Virus record (IMG/VR): IMGVR_UViG_3300042330_000875
Location: 1-64,000 of that record
Strand: one strand, 5' to 3'
DNA: 64,000 nt
Origin: a virus
In this document: piece after piece, positions 24,471-33,409 of the stretch
How positions within the stretch are numbered: position 1 is the stretch's first letter
How the letters are laid out: each line of letters opens with the position of its first letter
Notes under the pieces: generated by a model
What the model was told of the DNA's origin: nothing
The model's database searches: none
What the model saw: the letters and a program-made list of their open reading frames with translations, nothing else
Position numbers and translations under genes: made by a program

Positions 24471-25533
24471 CGATCCAACCTACTATTTCTTTGTCGATAA
24501 CATCTTTATAATTTAAATTTCTAGTTGTATTAAAATAGTTTAAAGCAAATTTTAATTGTTCTTTATCAAATTTATTTTCTTGTTGAATAAAATTAACTAA
24601 TTCATCGTATTGATTGTGATTTTTTAATAATTGTAATTTGTTTAAAATGTATTCTTTTTTATCAGTTATATTGGCTTGGAAATATTCAGGCTTTCTTAAT
24701 ATCTCAAAATTTATTGGGATATTAAAATATTCATTTATTTTACCTAATTCACAAATATTAAAAAGCTGTACTGTACAATTAATCAATTGTTTTATATGTT
24801 GAAATTGTTGTAATTTAATTAAATTTTCTTCTATAATAGAAAATTTCAAAGGATAACGAATATATTTAAAAACATTATCTAAACCATCAATTGAGATTTT
24901 TATTTTGGCTTTGAGTTTATCAGTTAAATCAAAAAATTCTTCATCCCAAACAGATAAATTTGTTACAATATTTAATTGTGGGCTTAAATTATTTTCAACT
25001 AAATGTTGTAATACTTTTTTATTATTAATATCTAATAAAGGTTCGCCACCTCGCAAATTAATTCTTTTTGCATTTTTTAAAAAAGGTTTAACTATATCAA
25101 AATTTAATTCTGATTTTAAATTTTTGCCTTTATAATGAATTGGTACATTTTTATTTTTAACCTCTGATGCTATTGCCGAAGAACAACGTGGCGTACACAT
25201 AATACATTTACTGTTACAAATATTAGAAAAATTTAAATCTAAAATTTCTGCTTGATCAAAAAATTCAGTTAATTTGTTTGGTAAAATAAATTGTTCATTT
25301 ACAGTTAATCTTAAAGATTTTTTTCCTAATTCTTCATCTTTTTCACAACGCAAACAATTTTTTGGAAATTTATTATTAATAAAATCATTTCTAATTTGTT
25401 TCATAATTTCAGAATTATGGCGATTTTCAATGGGAATATTTTCAAAAGGCATATTTATTACAAAACCACACGGTACAAACGTGCCATCTGAATGAAAACC
25501 ATAACTTTTCCAAGGCATTACACATTTAACCAT
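24463..25533 (-). CDS. Radical SAM protein (twitch/SPASM-like N-terminus)
   Basis: About 356 residues from ATG 25533 (MVKCVMPWKSYGFHSDG). The motif cysteines are C106, C110 and C113 (SNICNSKCIMC), with LRGGEPLLDI downstream and extra cysteines C4, C22, C60 and C63. It overlaps the sulfotransferase gene upstream and the next radical SAM gene downstream, so it sits in the middle of a coupled operon. Confidence 0.87.
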   Translation of the reverse strand: MVKCVMPWKSYGFHSDGTFVPCGFVINMPFENIPIENRHNSEIMKQIRNDFINNKFPKNCLRCEKDEELGKKSLRLTVNEQFILPNKLTEFFDQAEILDLNFSNICNSKCIMCTPRCSSAIASEVKNKNVPIHYKGKNLKSELNFDIVKPFLKNAKRINLRGGEPLLDINNKKVLQHLVENNLSPQLNIVTNLSVWDEEFFDLTDKLKAKIKISIDGLDNVFKYIRYPLKFSIIEENLIKLQQFQHIKQLINCTVQLFNICELGKINEYFNIPINFEILRKPEYFQANITDKKEYILNKLQLLKNHNQYDELVNFIQQENKFDKEQLKFALNYFNTTRNLNYKDVIDKEIVGWIDE

Positions 25534-26311
25534 TATCAATCCAATCTAAAACTTCATTCCAATTTAAAATTATTTTATTTACATTATCAAAAGAGTAAGG
25601 ATTTTTTCTTACAAAACCTTCATGATTAAAAGAACTTTTTTCAAAAATTGTTTCACCAATTTCATGTGGTAATTTATTTACAATTGAATTATATTCAATA
25701 TTTTTATAAATTGAAAATTTATCTTTTGTTTGAATAAAAATTTCATATCGTTTTTTTATTTTATCAACTGTATTTTTATCTAAATTAAATGGTTCGGGTA
25801 ATTGATACTCTAATCCATTTAACAAATGAGTTGGATTATTTGAAAACCAAGAAATTGCATAACTTGCTATAATTTCTTTTAAATCACGATGTAAAACAAT
25901 TGCTTGATAATTTTCTTTCAAATACTCAAAATCATCATCGGGAATTAAATGATGACTTAAAATTTTTAAAAAATAATGTTGATGTTTGTATTTTTCTAAA
26001 ATTGTTTTAACTTTATAATCGTTTTTTAATAAAATATGATTTTTATTTATTAAATCTTCTTGGCAAGTAATATAAACTTCATTGGGAATTTTTCTTGTTC
26101 CTGGCGAATGTCTTACTTGAACTAAATTTTCATTTGTATCAACTAACCAGGGACATTCATTTTTATTTTGATTGAATAACTCAGTTGGAGTTACACCAAA
26201 ACTACAACTTGTTTTTGTTGCTAAATTATTATAAAATAAATAAAGTTGTAAACTACGATGTAATAAAAAACTTCCACTTCTACCACAAGAATAAACAAAA
26301 TACTTTTTCAT
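25526..26311 (-). CDS. Sulfotransferase-like protein
   Basis: The 261-residue protein starts MKKYFVYSCGRSGSFLLHRS, which fits the 5'-phosphosulfate-binding loop of PAPS sulfotransferases (RSGS). The later AIVLHRDLKEIIASYAISWF fits the 3'-phosphate-binding motif (R......S). It should move sulfate from PAPS to a hydroxyl or amine. It is inside the biosynthetic operon next to radical SAM and PLP genes. A PAPS source may be the fusion enzyme at 5406. Confidence 0.75.
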   Translation of the reverse strand: MKKYFVYSCGRSGSFLLHRSLQLYLFYNNLATKTSCSFGVTPTELFNQNKNECPWLVDTNENLVQVRHSPGTRKIPNEVYITCQEDLINKNHILLKNDYKVKTILEKYKHQHYFLKILSHHLIPDDDFEYLKENYQAIVLHRDLKEIIASYAISWFSNNPTHLLNGLEYQLPEPFNLDKNTVDKIKKRYEIFIQTKDKFSIYKNIEYNSIVNKLPHEIGETIFEKSSFNHEGFVRKNPYSFDNVNKIILNWNEVLDWIDNG

Positions 26312-26318
26312 TATCTAT

Positions 26319-27152
26319 TTACTTTTTCAAATAAGTCAATAAAGCTCTAGTACCAATTAGTTTATTTTCAAAAATTGCACTATGAATACAATTTGTTTTT
26401 GTTAAATTAAAATCAAAACAAAGTTTTTCATATTCTTCTCGATAATAGTTCCATAAAAAATTATCACCTAATGTTTCTATATAATGTAATGCCATAGCAG
26501 AATTAGTTTTATCAATCATATCATAAGCGTTCATTATACCAATACTTGTATTAGTTAAATCATTTTTAGATAAAATAACTCCAATTCTATTATTCATCAT
26601 ATCAAAAGATTTACTTAAACTAAAACCAATTTGTTTTATTTGACAATGACTTAAATCTAAAGTTAATTGTTCGCTACAACCCAACCAACAAGCATCAATA
26701 TAAATATCAATATTTCTTTCCGAACATATTTGTGAAATATCATTCCAATTATTGGGTAAAGATGATGTGCATGTATTTGGTATGCTAATTATTAAAGGTA
26801 TATTATTTTTTAGTTCTAATAATCCAACAGAATTATTGCCTAATTTTTGATGATATGAATATTCACCATGTAAAACTTGTATTTTATTTGATTGATAACA
26901 ATTATTAATAAAACCAGTACAGCCATTGGTTAAGTAATTATAATTAAAATTTTCTAATCCATATATATTATTATTTTTTGTAACATATTCGATAATTTTA
27001 CTTTTTATTATTGATTGAAATTTTTTATCAGTTATTATTGATCGATATTTTTTTATGTCAAAAGAAAAATACGTATCATAAAAAATCTTATTCCAAATTG
27101 GTTTTGGGGTTGGTAATAAAAATTCTTTATTATAATATGGTGCAGTTTTCAT
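26319..27152 (-). CDS. Short fold-type I PLP-dependent enzyme (aminotransferase-like)
   Basis: From ATG 27152, behind an AAGGA site, the product is 277 residues. IDACWLGC (D153, the pyridine-nitrogen Asp) and SLSKSFDMM (K181, Schiff-base Lys) are the class I/II aminotransferase signatures. LHGEYSYHQ near residue 95 is shared with the 31155 product (FVGEYSYYQ). At 277 residues it is over 100 shorter than usual, lacking most of the C-terminal domain. It overlaps the radical SAM gene upstream. Confidence 0.72.
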   Translation of the reverse strand: MKTAPYYNKEFLLPTPKPIWNKIFYDTYFSFDIKKYRSIITDKKFQSIIKSKIIEYVTKNNNIYGLENFNYNYLTNGCTGFINNCYQSNKIQVLHGEYSYHQKLGNNSVGLLELKNNIPLIISIPNTCTSSLPNNWNDISQICSERNIDIYIDACWLGCSEQLTLDLSHCQIKQIGFSLSKSFDMMNNRIGVILSKNDLTNTSIGIMNAYDMIDKTNSAMALHYIETLGDNFLWNYYREEYEKLCFDFNLTKTNCIHSAIFENKLIGTRALLTYLKK

Positions 27153-28176
27153 TAGCATTCCTTAAAATATTATCAATTGCAATTGGACTTATATCTTTAA
27201 ATTTTTTTCCTGTTTTAGTAAACCATAAATTTTCATAAACTATTAATTGTTTTTTATCAATATCAGAGATATTGATGTTATCAATTAATAAATTGTCGAT
27301 TATTATTTTTGTTTTTTCTGGTAAATCAATTTCATTTAAAATATCTTTTGTTAATAAATTACAATTTAAAAAATTAGGATTTCTTAATATATGAAAGTAC
27401 CAAGGTATATTTAAATTTAAAAAATAATCTTCAATTGATTTTAAATGCTCTAAATTTAACCATTGAACAGTTGTTTGAGTTCTTACGTCTGATATTTTTT
27501 TAAATTCTTGTAAGTTTTTTTCTAAGGTTTTCCAATCAGTTCCTAATCGAATATATTCTGCAATATGTCCTATTCCATCCACACTAACATTTATTTTTAT
27601 ATTTGAAAATTTTGATAATATTTGCCATATTTTTTTATTAAAAACACTTCCATTGGTTAAAAATTCTATTTCACAGGATAAATTATCGATTGATATTAAT
27701 TTTTCTAAAATATCAATAACTTTATTTTCTAAAAATGGTTCACCTCCTGCAAAACTAATAAATTTAGCATCGTGTAAATTATTCAAATAATCATAATTTT
27801 TAATAACTTTATTATGTTTTTGTTTTAATTCCTTTTCCCATTTATTACTTGCGCTTGGCCCACACATAATGCATTGAAAATTACAATGATTAGATAATTT
27901 AAAATCAAACGTTTGATAAATTTTATGATCTTTTTTAGCATCTTCAAATGAATATAAATTTCTGTTTAATTCTAAAATTCTTCTTGATTTTTTTCCTATT
28001 TTTTCATCATTATAACATCTTTTACATTCTGCGCTTTGCAAGTCATTTAACATATTATTTTTTATTTTTTTTAAAACATCATCATTGACGATTGCATCAG
28101 AATGGGCGCATAATCTTTGAGTATTATCAGTTTGGATATAAAAATGATTCCAAGGAACAGGACAAAAAGTTTTCAT
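27130..28176 (-). CDS. Radical SAM protein (twitch/SPASM-like N-terminus)
   Basis: The 348-residue protein has motif cysteines C98, C102 and C105 (NHCNFQCIMC), FAGGEPFLENK, and N-terminal cysteines C5, C23, C51 and C54 (FCPVPWNHFY start). It overlaps the gene at 28173 by 4 bp and the PLP gene by 23 bp. It lies in the second of two blocks that each contain an oxygenase, an amidinotransferase and a PLP gene. Confidence 0.88.
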   Translation of the reverse strand: MKTFCPVPWNHFYIQTDNTQRLCAHSDAIVNDDVLKKIKNNMLNDLQSAECKRCYNDEKIGKKSRRILELNRNLYSFEDAKKDHKIYQTFDFKLSNHCNFQCIMCGPSASNKWEKELKQKHNKVIKNYDYLNNLHDAKFISFAGGEPFLENKVIDILEKLISIDNLSCEIEFLTNGSVFNKKIWQILSKFSNIKINVSVDGIGHIAEYIRLGTDWKTLEKNLQEFKKISDVRTQTTVQWLNLEHLKSIEDYFLNLNIPWYFHILRNPNFLNCNLLTKDILNEIDLPEKTKIIIDNLLIDNINISDIDKKQLIVYENLWFTKTGKKFKDISPIAIDNILRNANENCTIL

Positions 28177-28574
28177 TTTTTCATTATTTCATTAAAGTAA
28201 TTTTCGGGCCAATTGTTATAATAAACTGTTTTTTTTAATATATTTCTTTTAATTTCCATATCTTTTCTGTTTTGTATAAAAATACAATTGGTAAAATTTT
28301 TAACAAAAAGTCCAGATGTTGGTGTTGATTTTAAAACGATCCAATCATCATTAAATTTTAAAGTTAAAAATGTTAATAAAATATTATCAATTTTATTATC
28401 ACACCAAACGACATAAATTTTATCATTATCTGTAAAATTAAAATTATCAGTTGGTAATAAAAAATCAATTTTATTATTTATTCTAGCTGATTGGGCATAA
28501 GGACAAATATTTTTCTTTTCGATATTTGCTATTGACCATTCAATAAATTGTTTTTTAAATTCATCAAATTTCAT
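28173..28574 (-). CDS. Hypothetical cluster protein with NICPYAQSAR motif
   Basis: A 133-residue protein without a recognised domain. NICPYAQSARINNKID near residue 22 looks like a conserved Cys-Pro element, and IYVVWCDNKIDN supplies a second cysteine. It overlaps both neighbours by 4 bp, so it is a bona fide operon member, perhaps a carrier or partner of the flanking radical SAM and amidinotransferase. Confidence 0.6.
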   Translation of the reverse strand: MKFDEFKKQFIEWSIANIEKKNICPYAQSARINNKIDFLLPTDNFNFTDNDKIYVVWCDNKIDNILLTFLTLKFNDDWIVLKSTPTSGLFVKNFTNCIFIQNRKDMEIKRNILKKTVYYNNWPENYFNEIMKK

Positions 28575-29584
28575 AAATAATTTTCCATTTCACCAACTCT
28601 AGCAATATCTTGAGTACAACAATGAATGCCGCCATCCCAAAAATATTGATGTTTAAAATTCCATATTATAGGATTTACTTTAAATTTTTCTAATTGATCA
28701 AATACTTTTTTATTAAAATGCGTAAAAATAATATTATTTTCATCAATACTTAAAGCATTAACATCAAAAACAGTTTCATCCACATAACCAACCCAATCTT
28801 TTAACCATTTTTGAATAAAATCACCATAAAAATGTTGTTTTCTTAATGATAAAAATTCATTTGGTAATGGATTAAATTCTTCAATTAAAATAACATCCCA
28901 ATTTTTTAATTGTTCAGGAATCCAATCTTTATTCCAAGTAATCAATAATCCTGGTTTAACTAAACAAATTTTTCCATCAATATGTCCGCCAATAGGAAAA
29001 TCAACAAATTCACAATCGTAAAATTTGGGTAATATGTTTTTAATCCATTCTTTTCCTTTTAAATTTCCTTTGCCATTTTTTTCATCTTCTTCTATTGATT
29101 GGGATATTAAAATATGTTTACCTAGTTTAATCATATTAGCAGCATCAAAATATAATTCTACATTTTTATTTTTTTCTATTTTAGGTTGTGGCATAGATAA
29201 ATTAACAAAATCATCGATCCAATTTTTTTTATAACTTAAATGTTCAAATTGACGATTATCATGTTTAGTAAACATATCAATTGCTAAATTACCATAAACA
29301 AATAAAACATCTCTTGGCATCAAAGGTGGACTCATAAACTTATAATCATTCCAAGGTAAAGAAATATTTTCTTCAAAATTATCTACTAAAATATCAGGGC
29401 GAATAACTTCAATATCAAATGTTTTTAGTAATTTTTCTAATTCATTTAATTGTTCATTTGTTTCATGTAATATAATTTGTATGCTATTTTTAAATTCTTG
29501 ATTTTTATGATAATCAAAAATCTTTTGGTCATATGTTTTACCTACAATAATTTTTTTTAATTTTTGAAACTCAGTAAAAGTCAT
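28571..29584 (-). CDS. Amidinotransferase (arginine:glycine amidinotransferase family) 1
   Basis: The 337-residue protein has the three catalytic elements of the GATM/StrB family: Asp in FDAAN (D147), His-x-Asp in GGHIDG (H201, D203), and Cys in GGIHCCTQ (C322). These enzymes move the amidino group of arginine to an amine, making a guanidine compound. A second copy is at 31152. The enzyme is overlapped by the oxygenase gene upstream and the gene at 28173 downstream. Confidence 0.85.
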   Translation of the reverse strand: MTFTEFQKLKKIIVGKTYDQKIFDYHKNQEFKNSIQIILHETNEQLNELEKLLKTFDIEVIRPDILVDNFEENISLPWNDYKFMSPPLMPRDVLFVYGNLAIDMFTKHDNRQFEHLSYKKNWIDDFVNLSMPQPKIEKNKNVELYFDAANMIKLGKHILISQSIEEDEKNGKGNLKGKEWIKNILPKFYDCEFVDFPIGGHIDGKICLVKPGLLITWNKDWIPEQLKNWDVILIEEFNPLPNEFLSLRKQHFYGDFIQKWLKDWVGYVDETVFDVNALSIDENNIIFTHFNKKVFDQLEKFKVNPIIWNFKHQYFWDGGIHCCTQDIARVGEMENYL

Positions 29585-30351
29585 TCGATTTCCTCATAAA
29601 GAGTAAACGCCAATCCACATTTTGTTTTAGTATTATTTTTTCTATGATCAGCACTACAATGAATTTGTGTTGGATCAATAACCATAATTGAACCAATTTT
29701 CCAAGGCAATATTTTTTCTATATGTAAATCAGTTAAATTTTCTTTTGGAAGAAATGAAAGATATTCATCGTATATTTTTTGATCTTGCCAATTATTTTCT
29801 TTATTATATTTTCTTGATCCTTTTTCTAAATCATAAAATTCTATATCATCATGAGAATAAACATCTTTCCAATAACCTTTTACGCTATCTTTTTTAAATC
29901 CTTGACAAAAAATAGTACCATAATTTAAAACTCGTTCACGAAAGCAAATTAATCCAGAATGTAAGTCTTCATTTTTACTTGGGGTTACAAATAAAGGTAT
30001 GACAAAATGTTTTAAAGGTATTAATTTATGATCAAATATTGATGATTCTTCTTCGCTCATACTGTCTGCGTGTAAAGCATAAGGATGTAAAGTTAAATAA
30101 AAATTTCCACCATAATGTTTTTTTGAGAAATCTTTATTTATTAATCTTTTAAACCTATCAGAAAATTTATCAGCAATAATAGTATGTTTATTTTTAATTT
30201 TAAACAACATTGTGCCACTTTCTTTTATTGTTGTTGATGAATGCTCTCGCCACATAAAATCAATCATCCAAGAAATTTCTTCTTTAGAGAAAAAATCATC
30301 AACTTGAAAACATTCACTTAAATTTGTTTTCCATTTATCAAAATTAGTCAT
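29581..30351 (-). CDS. Fe(II)/2-oxoglutarate-type dioxygenase 1
   Basis: The 256-residue protein has HPYALHADSM (H94-x-D96), a long beta-strand region, and IHCSADHRKNN near residue 231, giving a plausible His-Asp-His iron site. TVH: no signal peptide is present. It would hydroxylate a small molecule or side chain. Its start follows TTTAAATATTTAC directly, so it begins a transcript at a leaderless-type promoter inside the cluster. Confidence 0.65.
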   Translation of the reverse strand: MTNFDKWKTNLSECFQVDDFFSKEEISWMIDFMWREHSSTTIKESGTMLFKIKNKHTIIADKFSDRFKRLINKDFSKKHYGGNFYLTLHPYALHADSMSEEESSIFDHKLIPLKHFVIPLFVTPSKNEDLHSGLICFRERVLNYGTIFCQGFKKDSVKGYWKDVYSHDDIEFYDLEKGSRKYNKENNWQDQKIYDEYLSFLPKENLTDLHIEKILPWKIGSIMVIDPTQIHCSADHRKNNTKTKCGLAFTLYEEIE

Positions 30352-30384
30352 GTAAATATTTAAATGAAAACCGATTTAATGATT

Positions 30385-31155
30385 TTAGTATAAACTAGAT
30401 AAACAAATTCTTGAATATTCGTTTCCACGATTAAATTGTTTAAACTTACCAAAGCTGTATCCTAAAATAACACTATCACTTGGTATTATTTTTAATTTAT
30501 CACAAATAGAAATTTGTTTAATTCTATATTTTTCATATAACGTATCTATATTATTATGTATAATATAATTATAAGCTATATTCATTCCTAGAAACGGTAA
30601 ATGATTATTTTGATTTAATAATTCAATAGGATCATCATCATATTTTTTAGTAAATCTAATACCACATCTATATTGAAAAACCGGAATTATTTTATGCATA
30701 GAATGCGCTATAACATCAATACAATTGTTATTTGGTATTTTTATCTTTTTTGTTGTGCCATAATAAGCCAAATCTAAAAAAACTTTAATATCGTTTACAT
30801 CACAATAATTTAATATTTCATCAATATTTTGAAAGCATCCGTTATCACAAAACGGAAAACTAATAGCTAAAATTCCTTCTTTTATTTCTTTAAAATTTTT
30901 TATAAAATTAATATTCATATTTAAAAATTTTGCCACATTTTGATAATATGAATATTCACCAACAAATAAATTCAAGGTTTTTGTTTTATTTTTCATTAAC
31001 CAAACATCAATTGATTGTGTTATTCCTGTTGTTATATTAATTTGATCAAAATCATTTATACCTAAAAATTTTTGATATTTTAATTTATAATCATTTGATA
31101 ATATAAATGAATTAGTTATTTTATTAAAAATTGGTTTTATTTGTTTTAAACTCAT
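30385..31155 (-). CDS. Short fold-type I PLP-dependent enzyme 2
   Basis: From ATG 31155, which overlaps the upstream stop as ATGA, the product is 256 residues. FLDLAYYGTT (D128) and AHSMHKIIPV (K155) are the cofactor-binding Asp and Lys. GEYSYYQN near residue 66 matches the other PLP protein. Like it, the protein is truncated relative to normal aminotransferases. The pair probably arose by duplication within the cluster. Confidence 0.68.
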   Translation of the reverse strand: MSLKQIKPIFNKITNSFILSNDYKLKYQKFLGINDFDQINITTGITQSIDVWLMKNKTKTLNLFVGEYSYYQNVAKFLNMNINFIKNFKEIKEGILAISFPFCDNGCFQNIDEILNYCDVNDIKVFLDLAYYGTTKKIKIPNNNCIDVIAHSMHKIIPVFQYRCGIRFTKKYDDDPIELLNQNNHLPFLGMNIAYNYIIHNNIDTLYEKYRIKQISICDKLKIIPSDSVILGYSFGKFKQFNRGNEYSRICLSSLY

Positions 31156-32165
31156 TTTCTTTTTAAATCCAAAGTAATACAATGTGGACCACCACCCAAT
31201 GTCCTACAATGTGTTAGTTTAATTGGTATGCAATCAAAATTGTGGTTTTTTAATAATTTCATTAAAGGTTTTTGTGTTTCTTCTACTATAATAGTTCGTT
31301 CATCAATACTTAATATATTCATAGCCATCCAAATACTACTATTACCAAAGTCTTGATGTATTTGAGTAGGGATCGGTTCATCGAAATAAATACAATTCCA
31401 ATTTTTGAAAAATTCCGGCAGGTTATGTTTATTAACTCTTGAAGAATTTAATAAAATTGTATTATCATTTAATGGAACAAAAGTTGTATCAACATGCATG
31501 TAAGAATAAAAATTTTCTAAAATATGTAGTTTATAATTTTTTGGTATATTTCTTTTTAACCATTCTGCGCCTTTTAAATTTCCAGTATTGCTTACTAAAT
31601 AAAATATATTATTATCTACTTTAAAAATATTTGCGGCATCAAATAAAATTTCTTCATTTGTTAATGTTGGTATTTTTAAATCATTTAATTGATAATTTTT
31701 ATCTAATAATTTTTGCTTTGGGGCGCTGATCCAGTTAAACCCTTCTTGAAATTTTTCTTCAAAAATTTCAAATAAAGAGAAATTCTCAAAATATCTTGAT
31801 CGTAACACATTTGGTGATTCAATTATAGTATTTTCTATTACTAATGCTGTGTCTCTTGGGCAATAAGAAAAATATTGTTCAGTTTTCCAAAAGCTATTAC
31901 TAATTTTATTTTTATTAATTGGTTTACTTCTATATGTTTTTATATTATGCGACCTTAATAATTCTTCAAATTTTTCTAAATCATCGAATGTTTCATCAAT
32001 AATATTTTTAGGATATTGACCTAATTTCAATTTTTTAAATTCATTATTTGATAAATTAGCATATTCGATACTATGCATAGATTTATCTTTTGTATTAGGT
32101 TTAATAGCATTTATAATATTACCTATTATAACTTCTTGTAATGTTGAATATTCGTTTTTAATCAT
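31152..32165 (-). CDS. Amidinotransferase (arginine:glycine amidinotransferase family) 2
   Basis: The 337-residue protein contains FDAANI (D176), YMHVDTTFVPL (H224, D226) and GGGPHCITLD (C329), the catalytic Asp, His-Asp and Cys of GATM-type enzymes. HVDTTFVPL is especially close to the animal and bacterial enzymes. It differs considerably from copy 1, so the two may act on different amines, as StrB1 and StrB2 do in streptomycin assembly. It overlaps both neighbours by 4 bp. Confidence 0.87.
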   Translation of the reverse strand: MIKNEYSTLQEVIIGNIINAIKPNTKDKSMHSIEYANLSNNEFKKLKLGQYPKNIIDETFDDLEKFEELLRSHNIKTYRSKPINKNKISNSFWKTEQYFSYCPRDTALVIENTIIESPNVLRSRYFENFSLFEIFEEKFQEGFNWISAPKQKLLDKNYQLNDLKIPTLTNEEILFDAANIFKVDNNIFYLVSNTGNLKGAEWLKRNIPKNYKLHILENFYSYMHVDTTFVPLNDNTILLNSSRVNKHNLPEFFKNWNCIYFDEPIPTQIHQDFGNSSIWMAMNILSIDERTIIVEETQKPLMKLLKNHNFDCIPIKLTHCRTLGGGPHCITLDLKRK

Positions 32166-32755
32166 TTATAGATGCTCTTTCTTGGTATTACATTTTCAGT
32201 ATCAGACGTATAATATATAAATCTCAATGCTTCTGCATTATTAGAATTTTTACTAACTGAATGCCAAGAATTTTCAGTATTTTCAAATATAACAAAATTA
32301 TTTTTAATCCAATCGTATGTAACTTTATTATTATCATTTTCTAAAATTAATTGACAATCGCTATTATTTAAAAAATAAATTCCAGTTAAAAATCTTTTTA
32401 AACCTAGATAGCTATTAATTGTATAATCTATATGTGCTTCAACCATATGATTTTCAGGTATTCGCATAAAACCCCCGCCCCAAAAATTCATATCAACAAT
32501 TATTCCTTTTTTATTAAAATAATTTTCTAATTTTTTTATAAATTTATGATTATAAAAATAATTTACGGGTATATTAGTAATATTTTCATCTAAATCATAA
32601 ATCCAAGTATACTCGTGTAATAATGTGTTTTTATTTTGATAAATTTTGCATTCTTTTTCTGTTAATTTATTAAAATAAATTTCTAATGTATTTGTAATTT
32701 CATTAGAAAAAACATTTGTTAATAATAAATGATTATAAGGTTTATTTTTAAACAT
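32162..32755 (-). CDS. Fe(II)/2-oxoglutarate-type dioxygenase 2
   Basis: The 197-residue protein carries EAHIDYT (H108, D110) and SWHSVSKN (H165) with R178 in ALRFIYY, the His-Asp-His iron site and 2-oxoglutarate Arg of prolyl-4-hydroxylase-type enzymes. It is the first gene of the minus-strand operon. Its ATG is only 12 bp from the divergent sulfotransferase ATG. Confidence 0.75.
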   Translation of the reverse strand: MFKNKPYNHLLLTNVFSNEITNTLEIYFNKLTEKECKIYQNKNTLLHEYTWIYDLDENITNIPVNYFYNHKFIKKLENYFNKKGIIVDMNFWGGGFMRIPENHMVEAHIDYTINSYLGLKRFLTGIYFLNNSDCQLILENDNNKVTYDWIKNNFVIFENTENSWHSVSKNSNNAEALRFIYYTSDTENVIPRKSIYK

Positions 32756-32767
32756 ATAAATATTTAT
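32756..32767. promoter_or_regulatory. 12-bp palindromic divergent promoter (probable late, leaderless)
   Basis: The entire space between the two divergent start codons is ATAAATATTTAT, a perfect palindrome. Each strand reads TATAAATA if the adjacent start-codon base is included, identical to the T4 late promoter -10 box. There is no room for a ribosome site on either side, so both mRNAs would be leaderless or nearly so. Confidence 0.6.
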
Positions 32768-33409
32768 ATGAAAATATTATTATTATCTTCTGAAAGAAGT
32801 GGAAGTACCGCATTTCAAGAATTTTTAGCTAATAAAAATAATATTAAAAATTATTTAGAACCTTTTGAAAATACTCAAAATAAAAGATTTACAAAAAGTA
32901 ATGAATATTCAATAATTAATGCTATAAATATATTATGTAACGATAATAATTATATTATAAAAATACAAATGAATCAAATGAATGATAATAAAATAAAATT
33001 TATAATTAATGAGTTACAAATTGATAATATAATAGTATTATTGAGAAAAAATTTTATTGAACAATGTTTAAGTAATCAATTATCAAATTATACGGATAAA
33101 TGGCACAATTCAGATTTAAAACCAAAAGATAACATAATACATCATGAAATGATAAAAAATAAAACATTTAAGGCAAATGAAAAATATTTTATAAATCAAG
33201 AAACTTACAATAAAAGATTATTAAATTGGGGGTTAAAAAATCCTATTTATTTTCATGAAGATAATATTGTTAATTTTAATTGTACACGTTATAAAAAATT
33301 AAATAACAATATTATCACTAATTTTACTAATCAAAATGAAATATTTCATTTTAATACTAATTATAATGTTAGTTTGAGAAAATATTTAAATGAAAATTTA
33401 TATTATTAA
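32768..33409 (+). CDS. Sulfotransferase-like protein (Stf0-like)
   Basis: From ATG 32768 the product is 213 residues. LLLSSERSGSTAFQEFL is a standard PAPS-binding loop, and IIVLLRKNFIEQCLSNQLS is the 3'-phosphate motif with Arg and Ser. It starts the plus-strand arm of the cluster and overlaps the next gene by 20 bp. The acceptor is unknown; sugar hydroxyls are plausible given the glycosyltransferase-like genes that follow. Confidence 0.78.
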   Translation: MKILLLSSERSGSTAFQEFLANKNNIKNYLEPFENTQNKRFTKSNEYSIINAINILCNDNNYIIKIQMNQMNDNKIKFIINELQIDNIIVLLRKNFIEQCLSNQLSNYTDKWHNSDLKPKDNIIHHEMIKNKTFKANEKYFINQETYNKRLLNWGLKNPIYFHEDNIVNFNCTRYKKLNNNIITNFTNQNEIFHFNTNYNVSLRKYLNENLYY

